A stretch of DNA of 64,000 nt from an uncultured Acetatifactor sp. (GCA_934402315.1 CAKRTS010000002.1:198869-262868), one strand, 5' to 3'; counted from the first letter of the stretch, positions 16,600 through 25,911 are shown. Notes: generated from the sequence alone by a model not told the origin. A program made the numbers and translations.

Positions 16600-17760
16600 T
16601 CAGCGCAGGCGCTGGATAAAGCGGTTCATTCTGCTCAGTGCTTCCTTCAAGCGCTCCAGGGAATACGCATAGGAGATTCGCAGGAAGCCCTCGCCGCAGT
16701 CACCGAATGCCGTGCCGGGCACGACCGCCAGCTTCTCCTCTTTCAGCAGTCTCTCCGCAAATTCATCGCTTGTCAGCCCAAATTCCTTAATACAGGGGAA
16801 CACATAAAATGCGCCATACGGTTCAAAGCATTCCAGACCCATCTCCCGGAAGGCGTTCATTAAATAACGTCTGCGCTGGTTATAGGCGGTGCGCATCTGC
16901 TCCACATCTCCGTCCCCGTTCTTCAGTGCCTCCACAGCCGCACACTGGCTCGTCGTCGGAGCACACATGATCGCAAACTGATGGATCTTTGTCATCTGCT
17001 GGATGATCTCGCGGGGCCCGCACGCATAGCCGAGTCTCCAGCCGGTCATGGCATATGCCTTGGAAAATCCGTTGATAAGGATCGTTCTCTCCTGCATGCC
17101 CGGAAGCTCTGCGATTGAAACATGCTTGTCCTTATAGGTCAGCTCAGAATAAATTTCATCCGACATGACAAAGATGTCATGTTTCAAAATAACCTCGGCG
17201 ATTGCCTCCAGATCCTTCCGCTCCATGATTGCTCCGGTAGGGTTATTCGGGAACGGCAGGATAAGAATTTTCGTCTTTTCTGTAATAGCGTCCTCCAGCT
17301 CCTGTGCCGTCAGCCGAAATTCATTTTCCGCCTTCAGATTGATAATCACGGGCTTTGCGCCTGCCAGTACCGCGCAGGGCTCGTAGGAAACATAGCTCGG
17401 CTGGGGAATCAGCACCTCATCCCCGGGGTTGCACATCGCGCGCAGCCCGATGTCGATCGCCTCCGAACCTCCTACCGTAATCAATACCTCCTTGACAGGA
17501 TCGTAGCTGAGTCCCTGCCTTCTGTATAAATACCGGCAGATCTCCTCACGAAGCTCCATCAGTCCTGCGTTTGAGGTGTAATGTGTCTTACCTCTTTCCA
17601 GAGAATAAATGCCCTCGTCCCGGATATGCCACGGGGTGTCAAAGTCGGGTTCGCCGACACCGAGGGAAATGGCATCCTTCATCTCGCTTACAATGTCAAA
17701 AAATTTGCGGATACCGGATGGCTTGATTTCTACTACTTTATCTGCTAACGGATTCCTCAT
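16600..17760 (-). CDS. Pyridoxal-phosphate aminotransferase, class I/II
   Basis: 386 residues, standard for fold-type I aminotransferases. Visible motifs: SLGVGEPDFDTP and YTSNAGLMELREEI at the N-terminus, GGSEAIDIGLRAM, FPNNPTGAIM, SDEIYSELTY, and the PLP lysine in NGFSKAYAMTGWRLGY. The C-terminal end AVVPGTAFGDCGEGFLRISYA is complete. It overlaps the Lrp gene by four bases (ATGA), so the two are co-translated and the regulator probably controls amino-acid metabolism through this enzyme. The substrate could be aspartate, alanine or an aromatic amino acid. Confidence 0.93.
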   Translation of the reverse strand: MRNPLADKVVEIKPSGIRKFFDIVSEMKDAISLGVGEPDFDTPWHIRDEGIYSLERGKTHYTSNAGLMELREEICRYLYRRQGLSYDPVKEVLITVGGSEAIDIGLRAMCNPGDEVLIPQPSYVSYEPCAVLAGAKPVIINLKAENEFRLTAQELEDAITEKTKILILPFPNNPTGAIMERKDLEAIAEVILKHDIFVMSDEIYSELTYKDKHVSIAELPGMQERTILINGFSKAYAMTGWRLGYACGPREIIQQMTKIHQFAIMCAPTTSQCAAVEALKNGDGDVEQMRTAYNQRRRYLMNAFREMGLECFEPYGAFYVFPCIKEFGLTSDEFAERLLKEEKLAVVPGTAFGDCGEGFLRISYAYSLERLKEALSRMNRFIQRLR

Positions 17761-18239
17761 GGCGTAATCATCTCCCTTTCATCTTCATTTTTCTGGGAGA
17801 GCATGGTTCCGTGATCCTTATACTTTTTCAGGATAAAATGCGTTGCCGTGCTCAGCACAGGCTCTAAGGTTGCCAGCTTGTCGGAGACAAAGGAGGAAAC
17901 CTCTCTCAGTGTCTTTCCTTCAAGAATAACCATCAGATCATAGCCGCCGGACATCAGGTAGACGCTGCGCACCTCGGGATACTTCTGGATGCGCTCTGCC
18001 ACGTTGTCAAAGCCCTGTCCTCTCTGAGGTGTCACACGAACCTCGATCAGCGCGGAAACCTTTTCAATATCGGTCTTTTCCCAATTAATCAGTGTATGAT
18101 AGCCGCAGATAATCCCCTCATTTTCAAGCGCTGCAAGCTCGTTTACGACATCAATCTCCTCCACACCAAGGATGATCGCCAGTTCCTTTAAGTCGATCCG
18201 GCTGTTCTTCTCGATAATTGCAAGTAATTCGTCTCTCAT
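17757..18239 (-). CDS. Lrp/AsnC-family regulator
   Basis: About 160 residues from MRDELLAIIEKNSRI. I chose the ATG at 18239 because AGGA is 5 bases upstream; the ATGs at 18242 and 18251 are alternatives. The helix-turn-helix is LKELAIILGVEEIDVVNELAALENEGII and the C-terminal half is a RAM ligand-binding domain (ALIEVRVTPQRGQGFDNVAERI, MSGGYDLMVILEG). It senses an amino acid and controls neighbours; the four-base overlap with the aminotransferase gene strongly suggests which. About 80 bp separate it from the upstream HypE-like gene. Confidence 0.9.
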   Translation of the reverse strand: MRDELLAIIEKNSRIDLKELAIILGVEEIDVVNELAALENEGIICGYHTLINWEKTDIEKVSALIEVRVTPQRGQGFDNVAERIQKYPEVRSVYLMSGGYDLMVILEGKTLREVSSFVSDKLATLEPVLSTATHFILKKYKDHGTMLSQKNEDEREMITP

Positions 18240-18319
18240 CATAATCCTCATTTCTGCACACTGTTTCTATCAATGATCTGTGCCCGGTGCGCACGGACAC
18301 TGCTTCAATGTTTATGGTT

Positions 18320-19363
18320 TCATCCCTTCTGCTCCTGCAGCCAGCGATAGATTTCATCGTTCTTCGGCCGGTCCATGTACCGCATCTCGTCTTCATTATG
18401 GATGATGCGGTCCCTGCTGCCGGTGACCTTTCCGATAACAGCTGCCGGAATTTTTTCCGCCTCCAGCGCCGCCTTCAGCCCGGCTCCGTCCTCCGTCACC
18501 ATAATCAGGCACCCGCCCGAGAGTAGCTCATAGGGATTGACATTACAATATTCACATACCTCCACCGTCTCCTGCCGCAGAGGGATCTTTTTCAGATCTA
18601 TGGTCAGTCCAACGCCTGTCCTTTCCGCAAGCTCCCAGAGCGCTCCGAAGATTCCGCCCTCTGAGACATCATGCATGGCACAAACGCCGGACTTCACGGC
18701 GGTGGCAGCCTCCGGTATCACGGACATCCACCGGTCAAGGCATGCCGCCTCATCCACAAGGTACGCCGGATATCTATGTAACAGCCCTTCTCTGGCCCGT
18801 CCCGCCAGAATCGCCGTTCCTTCCATTCCGATCCACTTACTTAAAACAATATCCTGTCCGGGTTTTATTTTCTTATGCTCCTGCCATCCGTCCACGATCG
18901 GTTTTCCATAACCTGTGACGGTCAGCACCGGCTGGTTCACCGCACTGCTGATACAGGTCTGTCCGCCCGCTATCTGTAGGTTCAGAGCGCTGCACGCCTT
19001 CTCCGTCTCCGCCATCAGCGACTTAAGCTCTGCCTCCTCCGTATTTTCCGGAAGCATAAGCGCAAGCGTCACGGCATAGGGCTCTGCCCCGGCTGCCGCC
19101 AGATTGTTTGTACAGCGAAGGATCAGCTGTCCGGGTGGAATCGCTGTGCTGTATACCGGCTCTGTCAAAGCCGCCCCACTCTCCGATTCCGCAAAAACTG
19201 CCGCTGTCTGCACACAGGACAGAAAGGTACTCCGGCCGCAGGACGAAAAAACGGCGCAGTCTACCCCTACACCTGCGCCATTTAATACTTCTTCTCTTTT
19301 TGTCCTGATCTGTCTTAAAACGGAGCGTTTCAAAACGTTCTCCGGTACCTTACCGTTTTTCAT
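18320..19363 (-). CDS. AIR-synthase/HypE-related ATP-grasping protein
   Basis: 347 residues with the PurM/HypE two-domain fold. The N-terminal half has GAGVGVDCAVF, RCTNNLAAAGAEPYAVTLALMLPE and AGGQTCISS; the C-terminal half has VLSKWIGMEGTAILA, AMHDVSEGGIFGALWELAERTGVGL and NPYELLSGGCLIMVTE. These correspond to the ATP-binding and dimer segments of the superfamily. Members include HypE, ThiL, SelD and PurM. No hyp, pur or thi genes are nearby, so the substrate is open. It sits between the VanW gene and the Lrp gene, all on one strand. Confidence 0.83.
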   Translation of the reverse strand: MKNGKVPENVLKRSVLRQIRTKREEVLNGAGVGVDCAVFSSCGRSTFLSCVQTAAVFAESESGAALTEPVYSTAIPPGQLILRCTNNLAAAGAEPYAVTLALMLPENTEEAELKSLMAETEKACSALNLQIAGGQTCISSAVNQPVLTVTGYGKPIVDGWQEHKKIKPGQDIVLSKWIGMEGTAILAGRAREGLLHRYPAYLVDEAACLDRWMSVIPEAATAVKSGVCAMHDVSEGGIFGALWELAERTGVGLTIDLKKIPLRQETVEVCEYCNVNPYELLSGGCLIMVTEDGAGLKAALEAEKIPAAVIGKVTGSRDRIIHNEDEMRYMDRPKNDEIYRWLQEQKG

Positions 19364-19381
19364 GATCCTGACCCTCTGTTC

Positions 19382-20866
19382 TTACTGCTCTCCGATCTCC
19401 ACACTGTTCGCAGCAGCCTGTGCCGTCAGCATGGCAATGACATCCTTCACCTGAGCGACGCTGCCACTGTTAATAGCTGCCATGATCTGCTCATAAGCCG
19501 CCGGATTGTCCGTAGCCGTCCCGACCGTAGCGGATCGCGGCACCATTTTATAATTGCTGCTGTTGACCTGCGTGCGGCTTACCTCCACACCGTTCTCTTT
19601 CACGATCTTCCAGAGCCTTGCCTTATATCCGGTATGTGCGCTGTCCGACACGATATAGCCGACCGGCTTGGAAGCATCGGCATAAATAATATCTGCCGGG
19701 GGATTGATTACCTCCAGCTCCTCGCTCTCGAAGCTCACTGTTCTGTTGGGATCTCTCGTCTCTTTTCCATAGATATTGAAGGTGAGCTTCTTCCCGCTCG
19801 TGTAGCCCTCGATATATACAGGATAATCCAGATTGTTTACAAACCGGAAGTCCTTGCCCGCGCTCTCCGCGATCGCCGCATCCGCCGAGCGCGCCACATA
19901 GCTTACCACCATGGAGTGGTTATGTCTCTCCGTGACATCGAGCTCTGCGAGCAGAACCGCATTGTAAAGCGTGGTGGAAACCTGACAAATGCCGCCTCCC
20001 AGACTGTCAACCACCTTACCGCTGACATAGGAGCCCGCCATATAGTAACCGTTTTTCTCGGAAAACGGTGCAACTGCCGTATAAAAAGAGAACTCTTCCC
20101 CGGGATAGATTACCGTCCCGTTGACCAGCTTACAGCCATTCTCCACGTTGGCACATCTCGACGCTCCCGAGGATGTGTATGCCGTTGTAAATGTGCCGAG
20201 AACATCCTTCACCTGCGCAAGCTCCTCGGCGCTTCCCTGCGGCTGCTCCACTGCAACATCCAGTTCAATGCGGCAGGGCTGGTGGTCCCAGTTCTGCGTC
20301 AGATAATCATTCACCCTGTCAATCGAGGTCTCGACATCCAGCATATAGCCGGTCTGACCCTCTATTACCTGGAACTCGCCGTTCTCACGTTTCAGCGAAT
20401 AGTTCACTGCCTTGACATCATATCCGGAACATTGCTCCGTCAGGACATCATTAATCGCCTGAAGGTCGAAGCTGAGCAATATCGGGTAAACCTTGTTTTC
20501 ATGCTGGAGATCCTTCAGGATCTTATACCTCTCGATGACATTTCCATGCGTTCCGATCTCCGCCGCTTCATCGACCAGCTGCGGGTTCGCCCACGCTATT
20601 CCCAGGTCTCCGGCTGTGACAACGACCTCGTTACCGGCGGCAGCCAGCAGCGTGACCTCTGTGTCCCCGAGGCTCTCTATATATTCCTCTATAGCCGCCC
20701 TCGCCTGCTCCGCCGACATTCCGGACAGCTCTATATCCCCTGCGTAGATGCCGGTCTTTATCGCATCCTCCTTCGCGCACACGCTCATGCCGGACAGCAT
20801 GGCGCACGCAAAAAACAGAAGAAGGAAACGCGCTCTATTCCATATTTTTCCCATAATCGTCCTCAT
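19382..20866 (-). CDS. VanW-family exported protein with peptidoglycan-binding-type N-domain
   Basis: 494 residues. A signal peptide or N-terminal anchor (RARFLLLFFACAMLSGMSVCA) is followed by a repeated YoaR/PG_binding_4-like region (KTGIYAGDIELSGMSAEQARAAIEEY). The VanW core then reads TSSGASRCANVENGCKLVNG, PGEEFSFYTAVAPFSEKNGY, GGGICQVSTTLYNAVLLAELDVTERHNH and a C-terminal G5-like beta region. VanW proteins are widespread in Clostridia; some are linked to glycopeptide resistance clusters but none is here, so a cell-wall role is inferred. It ends 18 bp before the HypE-like gene. Confidence 0.9.
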   Translation of the reverse strand: MRTIMGKIWNRARFLLLFFACAMLSGMSVCAKEDAIKTGIYAGDIELSGMSAEQARAAIEEYIESLGDTEVTLLAAAGNEVVVTAGDLGIAWANPQLVDEAAEIGTHGNVIERYKILKDLQHENKVYPILLSFDLQAINDVLTEQCSGYDVKAVNYSLKRENGEFQVIEGQTGYMLDVETSIDRVNDYLTQNWDHQPCRIELDVAVEQPQGSAEELAQVKDVLGTFTTAYTSSGASRCANVENGCKLVNGTVIYPGEEFSFYTAVAPFSEKNGYYMAGSYVSGKVVDSLGGGICQVSTTLYNAVLLAELDVTERHNHSMVVSYVARSADAAIAESAGKDFRFVNNLDYPVYIEGYTSGKKLTFNIYGKETRDPNRTVSFESEELEVINPPADIIYADASKPVGYIVSDSAHTGYKARLWKIVKENGVEVSRTQVNSSNYKMVPRSATVGTATDNPAAYEQIMAAINSGSVAQVKDVIAMLTAQAAANSVEIGEQ

Positions 20867-20915
20867 TTTCGCAAAACACGAAAAAACAATACCCGCATGC
20901 TTCTCCCAGATTGAA

Positions 20916-21023
20916 TTAATAGAAGAAATATGCTAAAGTAGGAATAACCATAGCGAGCACCAGAACCACAATAATGGCTGCTGAAATTTTCCGCTTGGTC
21001 TTCTGGTTGTTTAAATTAAACAT
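20916..21023 (-). CDS. 35-residue single-pass membrane protein
   Basis: A short frame that begins MFNLNNQKTKRKISAA, continues with a hydrophobic stretch (IIVVLVLAMVIPTLAYFFY) and stops. A perfect GAGGAG lies 6 bases before the ATG, much better than chance for this region. The N-terminus is positively charged, so the C-terminus probably faces outward. It lies just upstream of VanW on the same strand (49 bp gap), with the TPR-like gene starting 57 bp away in the other direction. Similar tiny proteins are known from Lachnospiraceae, but I cannot name a function. Confidence 0.7.
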   Translation of the reverse strand: MFNLNNQKTKRKISAAIIVVLVLAMVIPTLAYFFY

Positions 21024-21080
21024 GATAAACTCCTCACTGCCCGACGGGCAAAAAGCTCAAACTCTGAAAGGATATTATAT

Positions 21081-21689
21081 ATGAATTTGTTTCTTTTGGC
21101 AAGTTTAATCGTTCTTGTGGTTTTTATTTCCTATAACATAAAGAAGCAGACAAAGGCACGCTCGGAGACCGAACAGGCCTTCTGGGCACGCGAGCATCGT
21201 TCCAACTCCGTCAGGCGCAAATCCCTTGACAATCTCACCTATGTAAAGATTCCGCTGGAAACCTTCCCGACCCATCTCCTGAATGACAACCCGGATGTGA
21301 TGGAATGCATCGAAATCCTCGAGGCCCTCACCTCCCAGAAGATCGTGAATCTCACAGGATGGTCAAATACGGATCTGAAGCTGGAGTACGGCACAGCCAA
21401 CCTGACGGTTCTCTCCGAATACGACCAGAACTATACCGTGCTGGTGCGCACCCTGCAGAAATGGGCTGACCTGCTCATCCAGAATCAATATCAGAAGGAA
21501 GCCGTACCGCTTATGGAATTCGCCGTGGCTACCGGCTCCGACGTGAGCCGCACCTACTATGCCCTGGCGGATTACTATACTTCAACCGGGCAGAGCGAGG
21601 AGATCCGCCGCCTCCGGGAAGCTGCCGGAAATCTGCGTTCCAGCTCGCGCGGCATCATTGTAAAGCATCTCCAGAAGAATTATTCCTGA
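21081..21689 (+). CDS. Membrane-anchored TPR-like protein
   Basis: 202 residues with one N-terminal membrane segment (about residues 2-18) and a soluble helical domain. The last 70 residues (KWADLLIQNQYQKEAVPLMEFAV, DVSRTYYALADYYTSTGQ, EEIRRLREAAGN) look like two tetratricopeptide-type hairpins. AAAGGA precedes the ATG. Function unknown; a scaffold role is only inference. The 3' end overlaps the end of the convergent exonuclease gene by 35 bp. Confidence 0.8.
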   Translation: MNLFLLASLIVLVVFISYNIKKQTKARSETEQAFWAREHRSNSVRRKSLDNLTYVKIPLETFPTHLLNDNPDVMECIEILEALTSQKIVNLTGWSNTDLKLEYGTANLTVLSEYDQNYTVLVRTLQKWADLLIQNQYQKEAVPLMEFAVATGSDVSRTYYALADYYTSTGQSEEIRRLREAAGNLRSSSRGIIVKHLQKNYS

Positions 21690-22407
21690 CACCTCTTATC
21701 TGCATAAGAATCTTGTCTGTCAGACGGCTTGCCTCACTTCGGGTGAGCCGTTCTATTTCCACATCCATAATCAGTTTATGCTGTTCCCTGAGCCGATATA
21801 ACTTTTCCTTCTGTAATTTTGATGCCGGTTGATCTTTTTTAACATCATAGTTCAGTGGTGCCGGCTGAAACAGCCCTTCCTCCGGCACATAGAAATGCTC
21901 CCGCAGACACCGGTACAACCTGTCCGTCGCCTCCGCATCCGCAAGTGCCCTGTGCGCATGGTGCGGGATCTGATAGTATTCGCACAGAAAATGAAGCCGC
22001 CTGCTCTCTAAGTCCGGCAGATATTTCCTTGCCAGCTTCAGGGTATCGACCGCCTGTTTTTCAAAGTTCTCTCCGAGATTCACCGCAGCCTTCTTCAAAA
22101 AGGAATAATCGAAATTGATACTGTGCCCCAAAAGCGGCAGTTCGCCTAAGAACTTCTGCAGCTTTGGAAAAACCTCGTCGATCACAGGCGCATCCGCAAG
22201 ATCTTCGTCCCGGATGCCCGTCAGTTCGACGATCCGTTCTTCCAGTTTCCGCCCGGGATGGATGAAGCTGCTGAAGGTCTCTTTCACCTCTCCCTGTTCA
22301 ATCCGCACCGCGCCGATCTCTATGATTTTGTCTGTCTTGGGATTCAAACCCGTTGTCTCCAGGTCAATGCTGACATAAGACTGCATTCCGACTGTTGCTT
22401 CTTCCAT
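21655..22407 (-). CDS. DEDDh 3'-5' exonuclease (DnaQ/PolC epsilon-like)
   Basis: About 251 residues from the ATG at 22407, chosen for the GGGGAG upstream. The catalytic set is SIDLETTG (Asp15, Glu17), GHSINFDYSFLKK (Asp) and HRALADAEATDRL (His, Asp), the DEDDh pattern of proofreading-type exonucleases. The C-terminal segment (KEKLYRLREQHKLIMDVEIERLTRSEASRLTDK) is a helical tail seen in stand-alone relatives. It acts on single-stranded DNA or RNA ends. The start overlaps the end of the DUF6020-like gene by 44 bp, and its end overlaps the convergent TPR gene by 35 bp. Confidence 0.9.
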   Translation of the reverse strand: MEEATVGMQSYVSIDLETTGLNPKTDKIIEIGAVRIEQGEVKETFSSFIHPGRKLEERIVELTGIRDEDLADAPVIDEVFPKLQKFLGELPLLGHSINFDYSFLKKAAVNLGENFEKQAVDTLKLARKYLPDLESRRLHFLCEYYQIPHHAHRALADAEATDRLYRCLREHFYVPEEGLFQPAPLNYDVKKDQPASKLQKEKLYRLREQHKLIMDVEIERLTRSEASRLTDKILMQIRGVRNNSSGDALQ

Positions 22408-24028
22408 CTGTCTCCCCGTTCCGGCACTGTTCGCGCTCCGCTTTCCCAGGTAAAAAAACACAATATACAGGGAAAATATAATACAAAATTAATACATATC
22501 TGACCAATGCAATAGGCCCCAGCAGCAGAGTCGCACAATACAGCAGAATTGCAAGCAATGGAACAATCTGCCGATACTGTTTCCGATACCAAAGATACAT
22601 CAAGACCTGAAAATAAATCAGAGCATACCACCCTGGACTTAACAGCAGGAACATACCCGGCAGCTTTTGCGTATCCTTGTCGACGGAAATACTCTCATAG
22701 ACTGCATGTAAACGGGGAAGAATGATCTGCTCCTCCCCCGGCGGGCCGACCCTGTAATCAAAATAACTGCTCGCGCCATACACATCCTGGTATCCATCCA
22801 CCACCGCAAAAGGATACCAGTAGTCCACTATCCCCAGCAAAAAGGAATTCAGATAGGTCATCGGTTTTTTCCGGCCTGTCTGCCACCACAGTTTCCAGAA
22901 CCGCGCAGGATTTTCCTTGTATACCTCCTGCCGGAATCCGGATTTCACAAAATCCGCCACGGTGGAGCGATATTGTTCCCAGTTCTCCTGTGGAATCAGT
23001 GTGTACAGATATTGCAGCTCCTCCGCCGTATAGGTTTCCTGCTCGTAATGATATACCCTTGCCAGCTGCTGCAGAGGCACAGATAGCATTTCCTGCATGC
23101 CCCCCGGCGTTACCTGCAGCATATTATAAAAGGGGCCCACATACAAGGCATATAAACCGCCAATCACCGCCAGTATACCGAAATATCTTCTGAAATGCCT
23201 GCGGCATAGCGGCAGAAGAAAAACAAGCATGGCAACCACTGCATAGAAGCCGTTATTGCGCATTATCATTGACACAAGAGCCGATAAGCAAAATAGTATC
23301 TGCCAGCTTTTTCTTGCAAAGAATGTCTCCTTTGACACACAGACTCTCCAAAGGCTGATAGCAAACAGGAGAAAGGCAGCCGAAAACAGAATGTCCTTTG
23401 TACAGCAGATCGCAAAAAGCTGTACTACAGGGGAGAATGCATAAAACAAGATGGCAAAAAGCCGCCACAGCGGAGATACCGCCCTTTCCCGCATAAACTG
23501 AACAGTATAAGCAAAGACAGCCGCCAGCACTGCCATCTGCAAGAAGACATAGACCGCTATCCCGGCATTATAGCTCCCTGTCAGCCCATGAATTTTCTCT
23601 ACAAGCCCTCCCAGCAGAAGTACATGCAGCACCGGATGATGCGCTGTAATATTTCCTGTATTAATCTGAAGCCACTCGTCATATGCATCATAGGAAAAGG
23701 CACCCGGGAAAACCGAAAGCCACGCAGGTATCCACATCAGGAACAGAAACAGCGCAATCATCCAGCCTTTGAGCCTTCCCTCAAAAGCCGACGCTTTCTG
23801 CACTATTTTTTTCGCCGCGATGTTGATCTTCTCTTTTCTCTCCGCAAAGGTCCAGATACCGTAAATGACAAGACTTAACAGAATGCTGCACAACAGCCAT
23901 TTCACATAAAAGTCCGCTTCCGTCAGAGATAACGTATAATAGACATCCAGACTTTTTCCGGCAGCAAAGCAAAAAGCACTGACTGCCCCGGCAATTCCTG
24001 CCCCCAAAACCTTCCTAATTTTCATCAT
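22364..24028 (-). CDS. DUF6020-like polytopic membrane protein
   Basis: 554 residues with about a dozen membrane segments. MWIPAWLSVFPGAFSYDAYDEWLQINTG and ITAHHPVLHVLLLGGLVEKI form the conserved external region of DUF6020, a GT-C-like family. TKDILFSAAFLLFAIS is a second conserved segment. The probable role is transfer of a lipid-linked sugar at the cell surface (inference). It overlaps the upstream membrane gene by four bases (ATGA) and the exonuclease start by 44 bp. Confidence 0.82.
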   Translation of the reverse strand: MMKIRKVLGAGIAGAVSAFCFAAGKSLDVYYTLSLTEADFYVKWLLCSILLSLVIYGIWTFAERKEKINIAAKKIVQKASAFEGRLKGWMIALFLFLMWIPAWLSVFPGAFSYDAYDEWLQINTGNITAHHPVLHVLLLGGLVEKIHGLTGSYNAGIAVYVFLQMAVLAAVFAYTVQFMRERAVSPLWRLFAILFYAFSPVVQLFAICCTKDILFSAAFLLFAISLWRVCVSKETFFARKSWQILFCLSALVSMIMRNNGFYAVVAMLVFLLPLCRRHFRRYFGILAVIGGLYALYVGPFYNMLQVTPGGMQEMLSVPLQQLARVYHYEQETYTAEELQYLYTLIPQENWEQYRSTVADFVKSGFRQEVYKENPARFWKLWWQTGRKKPMTYLNSFLLGIVDYWYPFAVVDGYQDVYGASSYFDYRVGPPGEEQIILPRLHAVYESISVDKDTQKLPGMFLLLSPGWYALIYFQVLMYLWYRKQYRQIVPLLAILLYCATLLLGPIALVRYVLILYYIFPVYCVFLPGKAEREQCRNGETDGRSNSRNAVLCQH

Positions 24029-25734
24029 CTTCTCCGCTCATAATATCTCCAATATGCGCCGTCTGTTACCTTATCCGCGCAGTACTCATTTTCAAGCCAG
24101 TCCATCAGCCATGTATTCTGGGACAGCTCCCATGACAGATTCCCAAAGCCCGAAGCAAGAATCACCACATCAGGATATTTTTCAGGGTTTAACTCCCAAT
24201 AATACAGCAGCTTTTCATTGTAAGTAGGCGTAGACATCACTGTAGGCGCTCCCACCTCAACATCCTCGTATAAATATCCCAGCGTGTCCACCGGCTCCCC
24301 TAAAATCCAGATAGTATCACCGGGCTTTACAAACTGCCCCCACTCCTTCATGGAATCCCTCTGCATGGCCGCCCCCAATTCATCCGTGACAATCCCCATT
24401 GCCGGCCCGCTGCGTATAAGTCCCAGATCATCGAGCAGCGAACAGATCTGTCCCCGTCCGTAAATCGGAATATGAATGAAAACAATTCTGAAAACAATCA
24501 ATATAAGCCATATGTGGAATCCCCCTGCGACTGCCCTCCGCAGGCTCTTTTTCTCCATCTGCCCATACCAGCGGTAAAGCGGTACAACGGAAGCACATAT
24601 CCAGATCAGCATATACGTAATTGCCTGTATAAACGCATTGTCGGACAGCACCAGCGTCGCAAGCAGATTCATCAGGCTGACCGCCATAGCCATATAGTAC
24701 ATTCTCTTTTCGTTATCGGACAACAGCTTCCTTTTCCAAAAACCCAGAGCTAAAACAAAAAGAAAAGGAATTGCATAACCTCCCCGGTTCTTTACGCTTA
24801 AGATATTGACAAATAAACACGCCATCAATACAAACCATGATGCAGTCAGCCAGTTATTCAGAGAGAAACCTTTCTTGTTTCCCTCTTTCCTTTTCCCAAG
24901 AAGCCATAGCAGCCTCTCGACAAGAAATCCAACTGCGCAGACACCGGCTAAGATACCGGCAACCTTTCCGATATTCAGGATATGTGCAAGCACCTTGTCC
25001 CACATGCTCACAGTATGGGTAGGTTCCAGCCCCAACGCGCAATCCAGGCACCGCATGATTGTATCGAAGCCGATTGTATATAACAAATACAGCACAAATG
25101 CCCCGCCAATCAGGGCGCACACAGCCGTAAACAGACCGATGTCTCTTTTCCGTTTCGCAGAGTACACCCACAAAGCAAAAAGGGCGGAAAAATAGCAAAG
25201 TACAGCGGACGGATACGCAAAAACTCCCAGACACAGACTGACTGCTGCCCCCAGCAGATAAATGACATTCGACTTCTTCATATATTGCAGCAGGCACAGA
25301 TACATTGTTGTGGAAAACCAGATCTGCATGTTTCCGAATTCCGGAGTCAACAGCTCCTTCGGCGATATCAGCAGATAAATGACACCGATAATCAGCGCGG
25401 GCTTTTCTCCGATCCACTCCTTCACCACCTTCATAAACCATATGGCAATGCCTCCGCGGATCAGCAGCCCCATAATCTGGGTATACAGAACAATACCTGT
25501 CGTCGTACCCGTAATCATGATATATATTTTCATCAGAATGGCACACAGAAAAGCCGAGGTCTGATGTGGCTCCCACATTTGCGTAATCATCTTGTCCCCC
25601 TTGACAAAACGATATGCCATGGCGAGCTGGTATTCCGCATCATAGCTTATATTTGTAAATACAAGCGATATGACTGCACCGGCTATTATAACAAGGTAAA
25701 ACAAATACATTCTCTTCTCTGCCCGACTTTTCAT
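24025..25734 (-). CDS. Polytopic membrane protein, putative GT-C glycosyltransferase-like
   Basis: 569 residues with about ten membrane segments, then a soluble C-terminal domain of 110 residues (YGRGQICSLLDDLGLIRSGPAMGIVTDELG, ILGEPVDTLGYLYEDVEVGAPTVMSTPTYNEKLLYYWELNPEKYP). An early external loop with FVKGDKMITQMWEPHQTSAF precedes the second helix. It overlaps the DUF6020-like gene by four bases, so the two are co-expressed and may form one assembly. I do not recognise a family precisely. Confidence 0.75.
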   Translation of the reverse strand: MKSRAEKRMYLFYLVIIAGAVISLVFTNISYDAEYQLAMAYRFVKGDKMITQMWEPHQTSAFLCAILMKIYIMITGTTTGIVLYTQIMGLLIRGGIAIWFMKVVKEWIGEKPALIIGVIYLLISPKELLTPEFGNMQIWFSTTMYLCLLQYMKKSNVIYLLGAAVSLCLGVFAYPSAVLCYFSALFALWVYSAKRKRDIGLFTAVCALIGGAFVLYLLYTIGFDTIMRCLDCALGLEPTHTVSMWDKVLAHILNIGKVAGILAGVCAVGFLVERLLWLLGKRKEGNKKGFSLNNWLTASWFVLMACLFVNILSVKNRGGYAIPFLFVLALGFWKRKLLSDNEKRMYYMAMAVSLMNLLATLVLSDNAFIQAITYMLIWICASVVPLYRWYGQMEKKSLRRAVAGGFHIWLILIVFRIVFIHIPIYGRGQICSLLDDLGLIRSGPAMGIVTDELGAAMQRDSMKEWGQFVKPGDTIWILGEPVDTLGYLYEDVEVGAPTVMSTPTYNEKLLYYWELNPEKYPDVVILASGFGNLSWELSQNTWLMDWLENEYCADKVTDGAYWRYYERRR

Positions 25735-25861
25735 TCCAGATGATTCTCCATATCAAAACAACATTTTTTCCCTTATACCACAAAACTGCGTTCATTGTAA
25801 CAGATTTCTGTCCGGTATTCAATTACAACAGTCTGGCCCCGGATCATTCCTAAATTTCCTC

Positions 25862-25911
25862 TTGACAACTGAATCCGCTTCGTATATTCTGTATATACCG
25901 TATATATACAG
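25862..25911 (+). promoter_or_regulatory. Promoter and operator of GntR/ABC module 1
   Basis: TTGACA (25862-25867) and TATTCT (25885-25890) are 17 bases apart. A perfect 9-bp inverted repeat CTGTATATA (25889-25897) / TATATACAG (25903-25911), with a 5-base spacer, begins at the -10 box. A YtrA-type GntR repressor is expected to bind such a site; this is inference from position and symmetry. Confidence 0.75.

Noticed and set aside
19634..20914. 426-codon plus-strand frame opposite VanW
   Set aside because: It is antisense to a complete VanW gene with signal peptide and motifs, and has no motif of its own.
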